64,000 bases of DNA, taken from positions 1 through 64,000 of the forward strand of contig JAALGZ010000013.1 of the NCBI GenBank assembly GCA_015227615.1, in the 5' to 3' direction. A program made the position numbers and the translations under genes. Below are positions 47,687 through 58,500 of the stretch, one piece after another. The notes beneath the pieces were generated by a model. The model was given only the letters and a program-made list of their open reading frames with translations, did no database searches and was not told the origin of the DNA. Positions within the stretch are counted from its first letter, which is position 1; each line of letters begins with the position of its first letter. The DNA is from Labyrinthula sp. Ha. Its lineage: Eukaryota > Sar > Bigyra > Labyrinthulida > Labyrinthulaceae.

Positions 47687-49432
47687 ATGCTTCAGGAAGA
47701 TTTAAATAAAAACTTGAAAACTAGTGCTGTACGGTATTCGGAAGCATTTAAGGACTGGTGTACTGTTCAAGGAGTAGAGAAAAATTCCATTGAGTTAAAG
47801 ATAGTATATGGGAAAATCCCAGCAGGTCTCGAAGGTACCTGGTATAGAAATGGACCTGGAAAGTTTCAAGTGGGTGGAACTGCAGTGAAAACGCTAGATG
47901 GAGATGGTTACATTGTTTGTGTTCATTTACAGGGTGGTTCGGCTAAACTCTCAGCGAAGTTTGTTAAAACAAGAGGCTTTGTACAGGAAGCCAATACTGG
48001 AAAGTTCTCAAACAAAGGAGCTTTTGGTTCAAAATCAAGCTCAGCTCATGGTCTTTGGAAAATATCGCATCGAATAAAAAAAGCTATTTCTTTCTCTATT
48101 CCTACTTTCAAGAATACTGGAAACACCAATGTTGTCTTACTTGGCGGCAAACTTCTTGCTCTGTGGGAAGGTGGGTTGCCACATCTGCTAGACCCTCAAA
48201 CGTTAAGTACAATTGAAGCAGAATACACATTTAATGGGGAATTGTCAAGGTATGATCTTTTTGGAGCTCATCCGAAAATAGACGTAAAAACTGGTGATCT
48301 CTTCAATCTAGGAGTCAATTTTTTCGAAACCTTTACTCTCCATGGGGCCAGAAACCAGCTAAAAATATGGCAATTTGGACAAGATCATAAGATGAAGGGA
48401 AAATATTACTTGCCCCTTGTAAGACCGTTTTCACTTCTTCACGATTTTGCATTAACAGATGAGTACATTGTAATTCCGCAGAGCCCAATCGCACTAGATT
48501 TGAAATCCTTGTTTTTCGGTGCGAGCTTAAAAAGCGCACTTAGTCCTTCCACAGACCCCTTTTTTATATATTTAATTGACAGGAGTTCCTTAAGTATGGG
48601 CCATCAGCCTCAGTTCAAGCTCTTTCGATCGGCAAGAATGTTCTCATTTCATTCAATAAATGCCTACAAGGGTTTTGGAAATGATTTAGTGTTGGATGTT
48701 GTGGCATACAAGTGTTTTCCTTCTTTTTCAGAGTTGATGGATCCTATACAGGCAGAACCAGTACAGGCCAAAAAGAGTCACCTTTCACTCTTGGAAGAGT
48801 TGTCGACCACAATTTCCAAGCCGGTTCGAATATGTCTCCCATTACAGCCCGAGGCTGGGAAATACAAGCGGAAGTATTCTAGAAGACTATCATTGCAGTC
48901 ACTTGTGTTGCAACCAGATTTTCTTTGGGGTGACGGCTTCTTGAATACTATTCAGCAAGTTACAGATTTCCCCGGAGTGATAGCGTATTCCGTAGATACT
49001 GCCGAGGAAACAATTTCGGAAACTGATCTTCGATCTGTAGAATTTCCAGCCATTGATTGCGCTGTTCAGGGAAGAAAACACAAGTACACATTGTTCGTTG
49101 ATACGACCAGAAAGAGTCCTACTGATAAGAGCTCCTGCTTCCAGTCAATTGTAAAGCTTTGCAACTATTCAGGTAAAGTAAGTCACTGGACTCCTGAGGA
49201 TCCAAGAATAGGCTTACTTTCTGATCCGCAAGTGCTTTCTTCAAAGAATATTACCAAATCCTATTTTGGTGTTGTAGTTTTCTATGCTGAGGAGAAAAAC
49301 AGTTCCGATTTCTTCATTGTTGACTTAGAAAGTATGATGACTATTTGTAGAATTGATTTGTCGATTCGAATACCAATTAGTCTTCACACACTTTGGGTTG
49401 ATGGTTCTGTAGGAGGCAAACTCACCAGCTAA
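47687..49432 (+). CDS. Carotenoid/retinoid oxygenase (RPE65/CCD family)
   Basis: A 581-residue single-exon non-heme iron dioxygenase that cleaves carotenoid or apocarotenoid double bonds. Landmarks are GLEGTWYRNGPGKF (to residue 60) and DGDG (71-74). The four iron-binding His sit in GAHPKID, LLHDFALTDEYIV, FSFHSINAYK and LHTLWVDG near the C terminus. All four are present, so activity is plausible. There is no transit or signal peptide, suggesting a cytosolic or membrane-associated enzyme, perhaps making retinal or another apocarotenoid from a dietary or endogenous carotenoid. Stilbene-cleaving members share the fold, so the substrate is open. The last His lies in a variant of the usual FHGTWV motif. 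It is the only confident gene here with no close convergent partner. Confidence 0.9.
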   Translation: MLQEDLNKNLKTSAVRYSEAFKDWCTVQGVEKNSIELKIVYGKIPAGLEGTWYRNGPGKFQVGGTAVKTLDGDGYIVCVHLQGGSAKLSAKFVKTRGFVQEANTGKFSNKGAFGSKSSSAHGLWKISHRIKKAISFSIPTFKNTGNTNVVLLGGKLLALWEGGLPHLLDPQTLSTIEAEYTFNGELSRYDLFGAHPKIDVKTGDLFNLGVNFFETFTLHGARNQLKIWQFGQDHKMKGKYYLPLVRPFSLLHDFALTDEYIVIPQSPIALDLKSLFFGASLKSALSPSTDPFFIYLIDRSSLSMGHQPQFKLFRSARMFSFHSINAYKGFGNDLVLDVVAYKCFPSFSELMDPIQAEPVQAKKSHLSLLEELSTTISKPVRICLPLQPEAGKYKRKYSRRLSLQSLVLQPDFLWGDGFLNTIQQVTDFPGVIAYSVDTAEETISETDLRSVEFPAIDCAVQGRKHKYTLFVDTTRKSPTDKSSCFQSIVKLCNYSGKVSHWTPEDPRIGLLSDPQVLSSKNITKSYFGVVVFYAEEKNSSDFFIVDLESMMTICRIDLSIRIPISLHTLWVDGSVGGKLTS

Positions 49433-49779
49433 GCTAGTAGGGAAAGTAGCTTCCAAGAGTTATTCTTACCAGTTGATGTACGATGTATTAATTAAGCATT
49501 GACTTGTTATTCACGAATTCTCCCCTCTACACGTTTCGATTAATTGATTTGTTAGGTCAAGGCTGTTCCAATCAAAGAGGTATGTGCCAGTTTTGAATAG
49601 GAAGGTTTTCCCGTTTTTCTAGAAGATACATTTCTGGTTAGGCGTGATTATCGTATTGGCTAAGTAGTCTGGTTTTGTCAGTAGTACTACAATTTGGGAA
49701 ACAGTCCAAAATGATATAAACAGAAGGACTATGGTACAAATGATTTTTTTCTACTGAGTAGTGCAAAAAATGTTTTTAG

Positions 49780-49989
49780 TTCATAGATATTCAGGTATCC
49801 AAATATCATTCTGGCCTAGGTGGTTCTTCCCAATTCAAAGAACTTGAACGCAGACTCACATTGCCCTGTTATGTTCTCCAATTAGTACTGTCGCTATTAA
49901 ATCAAAAGAATATGCTTTCCTTGGACACTGTTAAAGAGCAGACTAGGCACACATTTGAAGCCATCAATAGATATTACCAAACTAAATAA
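49780..49989 (+). CDS. Candidate 3'-terminal exon of an unrecognised gene
   Basis: An open frame of 69 codons ending in TAA, with no ATG at its start, so it would have to be the last exon of a spliced gene. Acceptor-like tttttag, tcatag and attcag sites lie at 49779-49794. The peptide (FKELERRLTLPCYVLQLVLS, then LDTVKEQTRHTFEAINRY) has a natural, amphipathic-helix composition, and base composition is less AT-rich than the surroundings. Upstream exons between 49433 and 49780 could not be resolved. Frames of this length are common by chance, so this is tentative. Confidence 0.25.
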   Translation, partial: FIDIQVSKYHSGLGGSSQFKELERRLTLPCYVLQLVLSLLNQKNMLSLDTVKEQTRHTFEAINRYYQTK

Positions 49990-52900
49990 TAATGACATAG
50001 ATTGAACCTTTACCCAGCTCCCCGAGTCTTCCTAGCCGATTCATGAATGGAGAAGGCAAACTTTTACCAAAGTAAGGCTTTCAAGATGTGCACAAACCAA
50101 AGGTGAAACACGCATGGCACATGCTGCACTTAAAGAGCAACCCGATACTTTTTCCTCTCGACACATAGCTCACAGCTGAATATACGACAACTATATTAAC
50201 TACCTACAATGCATCCCAGGTTAATATCGAACGAGAAGATGCTGTACACAGGAGGCCTGAGTATATTTTTTGTTTCGATTGCTCTTCTGTGATTCACTTA
50301 GAGTCGTTTAGGTGTAGCGAAGACATAACTGCTATGAATGATTTTATTCTACACGGGAATGAATGATTTTATTACGAATTTTCTCGTGTTGGCTTACAAC
50401 AACCGCTATCCGTGCCGGATAATTATACCCTTTCATATGTCTTCTTCGAAGATCTAGTACTGCAAATATTGTATCGTTCTTTACAGTTTCTTGTTCTAAT
50501 TAGTCCTCAAATACTTTTCCCCTGTGCTCCTGTTTTCTAAGAATAGCCGACGTAGAAACCATAAAAAAAATACTTCTCTTCGAAATTAAATTACTTTCTG
50601 GCCATTTGGAAGTGGAAACTTACCAATGGGGGTGTCAGGTGTGTCCCCAATGAGGACTTATTCAGATTCTTCATGGATCATCCATTTGACTGCATGACTG
50701 TAAGTGAGTCCGGATACAATATTAAGTGAGGACTGAGAAACTCATTGAGGAACTAACTGAGGGAGTTTTAGGAAATCCTGAAAATCTTCAATAAAAACCC
50801 CAATGAGCCATTCGAGTGTCATCAACCATTTTTGAGGATACTTAAAGCTTTCAAAATTGACTCTAATTGAGTTCAAATTCAAGAATTCTCAACTCTCCCA
50901 ATGAGAAATTTTCCTCAGTCTGTATCATTAGTTGAGGCTGATGTTGCTTCTAGAGCAGAGGGCAAAATTATGGATATATTATCATTGAACAAAGCGCTAG
51001 CATAACACTGGACAGCCATGAGGAAGTTGAAGTATTTAATAGAGTTTTCAGCAAGGTATTAGGCTAGTAGTACAAGGGGTGGAATACAGATTGTCCAAAT
51101 ATTACAGAAGATAAGATTGATAGAACTAAACTTGCTGAGGAGAATCGGAAAGGATATAAGAGTAATAAGAAAGTAACTGCCGGAATGTAATCTGGACCCC
51201 TCAAATGCAGTTTTCGGGGGGATACTTCAATGCAAAACATGTTTACTTTATAATTATGAGTTAGGTTGGAAATAATTTTTGCCCATGGCTTAACCGTTGT
51301 CTAAACGGATTATTTAGAGTTTAATTTAAATAAGAACAACACTCTTTAGCAGCGAAGAGATTTTTATATTATAGAGTTCTCACCATTTGACTACGGACAT
51401 TCAAAATAACGTAGTTTCCATTTTATAAACTAAATACTAGGGTTATTTAGATTCCCCCTAGTAAAAAAGGATTCTGGTGTAGAGTTTGTGTTCCCCACAG
51501 CACAATCCCGTATTACATGAGTAATATGGCTTCACCCAGGATATGACCATATTGCTGAACTAAGCCTCTGATCTTATAGTAATAACTCAAAAATGGAAAC
51601 CTGTGCAAGCTTAAGAATTAAGTAAAAAGGAAGTACTACAACTGATTTTTGAGCTCGAGGAGCATGTTTGCCTACTTTCGCGATTTTATCTGCTAAGCTA
51701 AATATTTGAAATAGACTTAGAGTGTGTGACGACCCTTATTTAGTTCAGAAGAAATCTGAGATAGTAGCTATTTTTCTCTAAATGGAAACTAAATTACTCA
51801 GTATTTAAAAAAAATCACTAACTGCTATAAATATCCATATTGTAATGGGTCAATCTCCGTTTCGAGAAAACTAGCTTGGCTAAAATTACCGTGCGCGGAC
51901 TTCTTCCATCAAGTGATTGTATTGTTGCCCAATAGCATGAAGTTATTTCCAGATTTTGTGTAATATCTTGTTTGGGCCCCTTTTTTTATGCAATAAAACT
52001 TGATTTAAAACTGAACAAGATCCAGTATCAGACATTGGGAGAAATAGGTGTTTTACCAACCTTTCTGTTATATACCACTGACTGTGATTGGCACATATGG
52101 TCCCTGGACATTATGGTCAAGGCCTTACAAAACTATAAAAAACAGACACATAAACCCTTTCAAACACTATAACGGAGCCTCAAATAGAGATTAAAGTAGC
52201 TCTTGTACACTAAATTACTAGCAACATTATTGACAGCCGTATATTCTAAGAATTTACGGCAGATGCAATGTTTGAAGTGGTTCACAACATCACGAGCAAT
52301 CATTCCAAGTACCCTAAAACATCACCACTTCTTTTCAAAAAAGAATTTATATCTTTTCTAGATAAAAAATAAAAGGTGAAACTTAGTTTATGATTATTGT
52401 AAGAGTTTTAGGTTTTATTTAAGCGTTAAATTTGCATTAACATAGAGGGGCATATTTTCCAAATTAACTCACTTGACCAAATTGAATAGCTGTGTAGAAC
52501 AAGAGAAGTGAGAAACTGCTTATTTCTCCCCTTAGACAGAACCTATTTATATTTATTTGGCGATTTTGTCTACCGAGCACTGCTTTCAGTGCAGCTGAGA
52601 TTATATAATATTATGAGTTTTCTGGGGTATTGCTTGGCAACACTCTATGTAAGAAAATAATTCTCAAGAAGGAAGCAATACAGACAACACTAACACTAGA
52701 ACTATAACAAAATTAAAGAAAGCTACCTAGGAAGAGAAGCATTGCTTGAGTAATCTTTCTTGAATAATATAGAAGGCAACCAAAGTATATTATAGAAATG
52801 GATTGACTTCTAGCAGACAGCGCTTTCCTGAGGGTTATAGATTCATCTAAGGAACATACAGAAGAGAGTTTCTCTAGAGTTGAAAGGTCCTTATCATAGT

Positions 52901-55562
52901 ACACTAGATCAATCTTATGAGCAGAAGGAACAAAAGCAGTCAAAAGAACTGGTTAACTAAACCTGAGGCACACCAACACAGGAAGAGCTTACGTAAGCAA
53001 CATACAGCCTCTGTGCAAGACTTATATTGAAAATAAGGTATTTAATTACCATAGAGGAATACTTAACATCCCGTATGTGGGGCTATGGTGTTAGATCTTC
53101 TACTGTCATCAGCAACCAAGGAAAAATAATTTTTAAGTTATGAATACATGCTAGGTCTACGATATGGTTCTCTTCCAAAGCCAAACTCCTAGCTCCTTAT
53201 CAAACAACCTTTAAAATAATTTTCATAGCTGGAGATTTTCTTGGTTTAATACACCAGTTATATTGTCTAACTTATGAAGGAAAAGCTTAAAGTCAATGCA
53301 TTTTTGTAAAATGTTTGATAATAAAATTGTTACCGTAGATATATAGAATATTCTTTCCTTGATCGCTCACATATACTAATAAGAAAACCATCAAGTTTCT
53401 TTTCAGAATTATATACTCATTTTCAATGGCTCCCCTTCAGTAGAATATAGAATAAGGAAAGAATAGTCCTTATGCCTTTCACTTAATTTACAAAACCTTG
53501 ACTTAACTTCTGATCCGTTATCTCAACCTGCAAAAAATATTCATTAGCGGTTCTAAGTCTTCTATTTTTTTATTGCTGCTAGGCTTAATATTCTGCACAG
53601 TATATTCTTCCTACTTTAACTCTTTTCCTTCACAGGAGTACCACCCATTAAACCATCATCTAGCATTGTCTTTTTAGGGTATACTAATCTAGATCAACAG
53701 CTAAAGTTCATAGGTCTAGAATATGTTCTCAGTAAGACGGGAAAAGCTAAAGCTTCATTCATATATTTTTCAAATGCAGGAGGTACAGTTTTCATAGAGA
53801 AAGCTGCCTCCTACAGTTTCACCCTCTTTTCTACTTGTATCAAAATGGCCGATCCAAGATAAAACTTTGTTCCTCTTCAGAATATTTGTCTTCTATTTAT
53901 CAAAGATCATATTCAACTCAATGATTATCATTTTCTTACTTCACTGGGTAGTGCTACTTCTTCGCGAACTGTTATTTCAACAGGTTTAAATTTATTTTAT
54001 GATCTCTGATTTTGCTAGTTTTTCTGTTTTGTATTTTCGAAGTTAAATAGTCCAAGCCTGTCAGCTGGCCTAAAGCAGACCTGTATGCTGGATACTTTTT
54101 TTAGCTCCAGAGTTATTTACTCCATTTAATTTTATTGGTCAAATTGGTTTTAAGTTTAAACTTTGTCTGAGTTTTGAGTGCGCAGAATCCTAAAATTTCA
54201 TACTTGGTGAAATTGTGAATTAGTGGAATTGGAATTCGCCTATGAATTTGAAGATCCCAAAAATTCCAAATCTGAACCGAAAGGGTATGAAGAAAAACAA
54301 AAATTTTACAAAGATTGCTAGGAAAAAAAACTTACAAACGAAAAGCACAAAAAAACTTTCAAGCAACCAAAAAATGAGTTTAGACAAAAGTTAGACGTTA
54401 AGAAAGTCTAGTTATGCAGACTAAATGTTTGAAACACTTCAACACTATGTTGCAGAATGCCCTAAAGCTAGAAAAATGTTCTCACACAACTTAACGAAGT
54501 CATAAATACAGAAAAGTTTTGAATTGTAGTAGTCAAGTTGCGAAGATGTAAAAATATCTATACTAGTTCCAGCAATTGAACTATTAAAGTTAATCTCAAG
54601 TTGGATGCAATTAAAAAAGCTTACATCCTTAAAATAATTAACGTACAGCACTTTTGACTTAACTTTAAAAGGGCTTCAAAAGCAAACAAGTACTTAACAG
54701 AGTCTACAGAAGCCGAACTAAAATGTTTACATACACTAGGTAGAGCTAAAACTCAAATGGCCGCGGCAAAATAATGTTTTCAAAGAACATTTCCAGGAAT
54801 TATGTATACAACTAACTTTGATCATCGAATCACCAGCTGGGAAAAAACGAATATTTAAGGGTAGAGTTGAAAAAAAATATTCGCGTCTAAACCCAGGGTC
54901 TTTAACTGATAAGAAATAAACAAATAATCTTTTTCCTTGAACCTTATTCTTGAACTCTTGTCTGGAAGCTTATTCATATATATATTTTTTCAACCGTTCA
55001 CCCTAAACTTCATCTCTTTCTAAAGTCTAGTTTAATTGATTAAACCTTTTGAAAATGATGTAGGTTTTTTTTTATTGAAATTTTTTTGATTACCTCAGAT
55101 AACTTTACTTAAAACACTTTCCACTCACTGTAAACGTCTATATTTTTTTCCTTAAGTTGACATAAATTCTCTCCTTTAACCTTGTGCAAGATACATTCAA
55201 CCTCAAAGTTTTTGAACGTATTAAAACACAATATAATTTTTTGTTTAATTACATAGAATAGTGAAGATACATAAAGTTGACAAAGTCTTCAGTGTCTTTT
55301 AATTTTTTCCTGTAGCTTAACATCGACCTTCAATATACTTTAGGCAGTTTTTATTTTTTTTTGTTTGTTTGGATTTATTTTAAATTTTAATTTTGGGACA
55401 TTTCCAATTCATCCAATGAGAAAAACGGAGTTTAGAAAAACCTATTCCCCTATTTGCTATAAAGCCAATTCCCAATGTAGCTAACTACACTCTGATTTCA
55501 ATATGACATTACTGGCGGAGTGAATTTGAAGACATCCGAAGTGACAGCTGGAATTTGCGAAG
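49990..55562. other. Gene-poor spacer with decayed mobile-element traces
   Basis: About 5.6 kb with no intact gene. Local composition is patchy, with less AT-rich blocks near 49990-51100 and 53400-53900. A Ty1/copia-like trace is annotated at about 53410-53850. The rest shows short frames, poly-T runs and tandem phrases such as gaatgattttat (50335-50370). Confidence 0.45.
53410..53850 (+). mobile_element. Possible Ty1/copia-like fossil (integrase-tail region)
   Basis: A heavily decayed stretch. The clearest part (VFLGYTNLDQQLKF) resembles the FxGYxxxxKAYR region that follows the copia integrase core. No ends or flanking repeats were identified. Old, broken and very diverged; the family call is tentative. 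Confidence 0.28.
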
Positions 55563-56651
55563 ATGAGAAGAAGCGATCAGAACTCAATGTATTCCGCATC
55601 GTCAAAGGGTTCAGTGTTTTCACGGGGTTCCACCACAAAAGTGCATTCTAAATCCATGCTCTCACTTAAGACAAGGAGGAAAAAAACAAAATCAGTCTTA
55701 GGATCTTCCCGAAAGTTCTCCAAAACTTCTAAGAAAACAATAGACAGAAGAAACAGTAGTTTTACTGAGCAAATAACGAAATTTAACAGCTATCTACAGC
55801 TGTGGGATTATAAAGCTAGCGACCTGATACAAATTGCGCTATCAGTGATAGTTCTTACTTCGCTTGTTTACGATTATTTTTTCGTCGACTTCCATCGTGG
55901 AGATGTATTTTTTCTAGCTGACTGGGCTGATCTGATAGGATCAGTATCCTACTTGAGATCTGTAGGAATACCTGATGAGAAGGTATCGAACTACGCAAGT
56001 AAGGACTACGTCTACAACTTCTTCAGCTCCTTCGCTATGTACCGCTGTGCTGGGTTCTGCACAAATGGATTAATCATGACAAGTTTCTCTTTTCCGACGA
56101 TGGATGAACTTCTCCCTTTTTTCTTCATCGGGTTCCTTCCAATTTATTTTTCTCCAAATGACGTGATCTATGAGAAATTAGAGCAGAATAACTGGAACCA
56201 AATTGTTATCTCATTATCATGGACAGTCTCGAAGATGAATAGCTTGAAGCGCTCTATGGTAAAATATTATTTCAGGTCCCCTATTCCGAAAATGCTTAAC
56301 TTTGGTGTACCGGCCGTTTTTATCCTTGGATTTGCCTTCTGTTTGTTTAGTTGTCAAGTTGCGTCTGTTTTGAAAAAAATTGAGCATCAGGGCGTGAAGA
56401 ATGTTGACCTTCCATTTTTGAAAAGTTTGTTCACACGAATGAGCCAGACTCTTGAATTTAAATCAACTGTATTGTGCTGCTTGTGTTTGACCTTACGGTG
56501 CACCCTACCCCAAACCAACATCTTCTACTACATTTTTGACTTGCTGGCTGCTATTTTTTTGTTCTTTAGATATGGAGGGAGCACAGTAGAAAAGATGAAG
56601 CTTCACCCAGTTTTGATCTCACAATTCAAGAGTATTTTATCTGTTATATGA
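55563..56651 (+). CDS. Multi-pass membrane protein, TRIC (TMEM38)-like
   Basis: A 362-residue single-exon protein. The first about 75 residues are Ser/Lys/Arg-rich, basic and probably cytosolic. At least five hydrophobic segments follow (about 87-107, 153-175, 182-197, 246-268 and 318-336, plus a weaker one at 300-313). Segment 3 leads into FLPIYFSPNDVIYEKL (191-206), which resembles the TRIC signature (YxxxFxPxDxxYK), and is followed by an amphipathic stretch like the TRIC regulatory helix. TRIC channels are trimeric K+ channels of ER-type membranes that balance charge during Ca2+ release. The KEV-like motif is weak (WTVSKMNSLKRS) and the N-terminal extension is unusual, so a different membrane family is possible. 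The stop is 43 bp from that of the convergent phosphatase gene. Confidence 0.6.
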   Translation: MRRSDQNSMYSASSKGSVFSRGSTTKVHSKSMLSLKTRRKKTKSVLGSSRKFSKTSKKTIDRRNSSFTEQITKFNSYLQLWDYKASDLIQIALSVIVLTSLVYDYFFVDFHRGDVFFLADWADLIGSVSYLRSVGIPDEKVSNYASKDYVYNFFSSFAMYRCAGFCTNGLIMTSFSFPTMDELLPFFFIGFLPIYFSPNDVIYEKLEQNNWNQIVISLSWTVSKMNSLKRSMVKYYFRSPIPKMLNFGVPAVFILGFAFCLFSCQVASVLKKIEHQGVKNVDLPFLKSLFTRMSQTLEFKSTVLCCLCLTLRCTLPQTNIFYYIFDLLAAIFLFFRYGGSTVEKMKLHPVLISQFKSILSVI

Positions 56652-56694
56652 AGAAATAGTTTCTGATAGGTTGTAAGCTCTAATATGTATTTAC

Positions 56695-57370
56695 TTAATA
56701 CAGGCCTGGCGTGTTATCAGGACAAATTTTACAATCAGTAAAAAGATTTGAATCTTGAACTGCTTTCGCAGAAAGATGATGTAAATACTCGTCATTTTCC
56801 CAGGGAAAACCATAAGAATATCCATAGATGTCAATCCTCTTGTTTTCCGAGGAGTGCCTAATTCTTCCACCTCCTAGAATATTAAATGACTTTATAAGTG
56901 AACAGTTTCGAAGCAAGTATACAGTTTTTTTGGCAGCATCTTTGTGATAAGAGGCGGTGTATTTTCCTCTGACTAGGTGTAATTTCTCTTCATTCGGCAG
57001 TGTTACTTCGAGCAATACGTACTACAAATGTCTCAAAAACAGAAAAAGGTACCTTTTGCTTGCAATCTTCATCAATTTGAGCCAACGGGAACTTTTCCAA
57101 GAATTTTTCTCTTGATGAAGATTTAGTGGCAGTTTCTTCAGAAGCGTTCGAAAACTTTCTTAGTTGCTTTGCTTCTTCTCGTTCTTCCGCCGTTGTGTCA
57201 GGTTTTGAAGTTTCCCGATTAGAAAAATAACTTACCTTCGTAAAATTTTCCTCCATCCCTTGAATCTTAATATGACCAATTCTGTTTATCTTTTTTATTT
57301 GTATTTTAATCAGACGAAGCATACAGAACTTGCTTTTCTTAATCAGTGGTAATGCCATCTCAATATTCAT
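56695..57370 (-). CDS. Janus/PHPT1-family phosphohistidine phosphatase (2 exons)
   Basis: Exon 1 is 57370-57053 and exon 2 is 57021-56695, with a 31-nt phase-0 intron, giving 214 residues. PHPT1 removes phosphate from phosphohistidine on proteins. After the junction KQK|YVLLEV matches the PHPT1 strand KYVLIRV. Then come LVRGKYTASYHKD (the catalytic base/nucleophile His is His132 in YHKD), LGGGRIRH (155-162) and IDIYGYSYGF, all in family order. Human PHPT1 has 125 residues; this protein carries an extra N-terminal 80 or so. Its start is basic and amphipathic with few acidic residues (MALPLIKKSKFCMLRLIKIQ), so mitochondrial import is possible. A later start at MEENFTK is an alternative. A foldback element copy begins only 38 bp upstream of the ATG, within the likely promoter. 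Confidence 0.82.
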
Positions 57371-57408
57371 CCTATACAGATTAGAAGTGGAGCAATTGAA
57401 CGCAATTA

Positions 57409-57535
57409 GGGGTCGAATTTGATAATGATTACCGATAATTATTTGATAATCATTTTGATGCTGATTATCAATAAAAGAATTTTCATTTTGATTATCAAAT
57501 AATAATCAATAATAAATTGGGCCCCATGGCCCAAG
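57409..57535 (+). repeat. Foldback MITE-like element, copy C
   Basis: Starts GGGGTCGAATTTGATAATG, continues with iterated TGATTATCA/TTGATAATC words (TTTTGATGCTGATTATCAAT), and ends at the central segment ATTGGGCCCCATGGCCCAAG. The same end and centre occur inverted in copy D. It lies immediately upstream of the phosphatase ATG. Confidence 0.75.
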
Positions 57536-58180
57536 TCCTAAAAACCCCATTTTAATTCAAAACCCCAGTAAAAATTGAGCTGAGCCTTAAGTTTTACGTG
57601 TTCGAAAACAGAAATAACTGGACAATACTAATGAAAGACATTATTACTCGGTTATTCGTGCTCGTGATAATCTTTGCCGCAATAAATTGGCCTTTGCTGT
57701 TACTCGATGAGGAAATGGAGAGACGTAGACGAGAAAGGTCAACAAGAATCCCTTGTACAGAAAATCTAACGTTTGTTTCGTAGTTTTTCCTCTACTTTCT
57801 AACCTCAATTTGAGGCAAACTAAGCTGTAAAGTTCTAAATTTGAAGTTACTGTGTAAATTTAATTGGTATTTTTAAATTTTTAGCATGAAAACCACAAGA
57901 ATCTTCACACTAATATCCCATCTTCACCATAAGTTTTAAAACCAAAGGAGTTGAAGGAGGAATGTAAACATGAGGGGAAAGAACCACCTATCTTCTATAC
58001 TTAATTATTAATTAATGCCTTTAAGTTATCTTTCTACTCCATCTGCTTCTGGTTCTAACATAACTCACGATCCGAATAAAAGCAATACTCCCTTAATTTA
58101 AGTTCTAAGACTTGAATATAAAACACTTTACAAATACTTAGTTAATTAAAGTGTTAAAAAGAACTAAATATGTGAAATTC
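57536..58180. other. AT-rich spacer
   Basis: No gene seen. A 61-codon frame at 57598-57783 without an ATG (hydrophobic, then Arg-rich) was judged a chance frame. Confidence 0.4.
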
Positions 58181-58500
58181 TCAACTTCTTCTATTTTTCA
58201 ATAATGAAGAACCAAATATACCAAGGACACCGAGCATTCTAATGCTAAATCTTGATTCACATGTTATCTTTCTTATTGACTGAACTGCATTTATCTTTGC
58301 GTAAGCACTTGCAGGAAAAGTTGAATCCAAAACATCATCTATAATACCAAGATCTTCAATCCCTGTAACTGTATCATTGAAGATATCGCCATCAGCACTA
58401 CCATACATGTTGACATCAAAGAACTCTTTAATCTAATCTGTAGTATAATTAAAAAGGTCAGCAGAGGAAAGTGGGTATTTCTTTTTCAGTTCAGTACTTC
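58181..58500 (-). pseudogene. Possible interrupted protein-coding remnant
   Basis: Minus-strand reading gives natural-looking peptide over most of this span (AANAGSTELKKKYPL, then SADLFNY, then MYGSADGDIFNDTVTG and DLGIIDDVLDSTFPASAYAK), with codon composition unlike the AT-rich background, but the frame is interrupted. I do not recognise the family. A neighbouring minus-strand frame at 58515-58874 (119 codons, Lys-rich) may belong to the same decayed unit or be chance. No function is proposed. Confidence 0.3.

Noticed and set aside
51972-52172. Reverse-transcriptase-like or RNase H-like fragment
   Set aside because: The peptide has no diagnostic motif; the resemblance is only a general impression.
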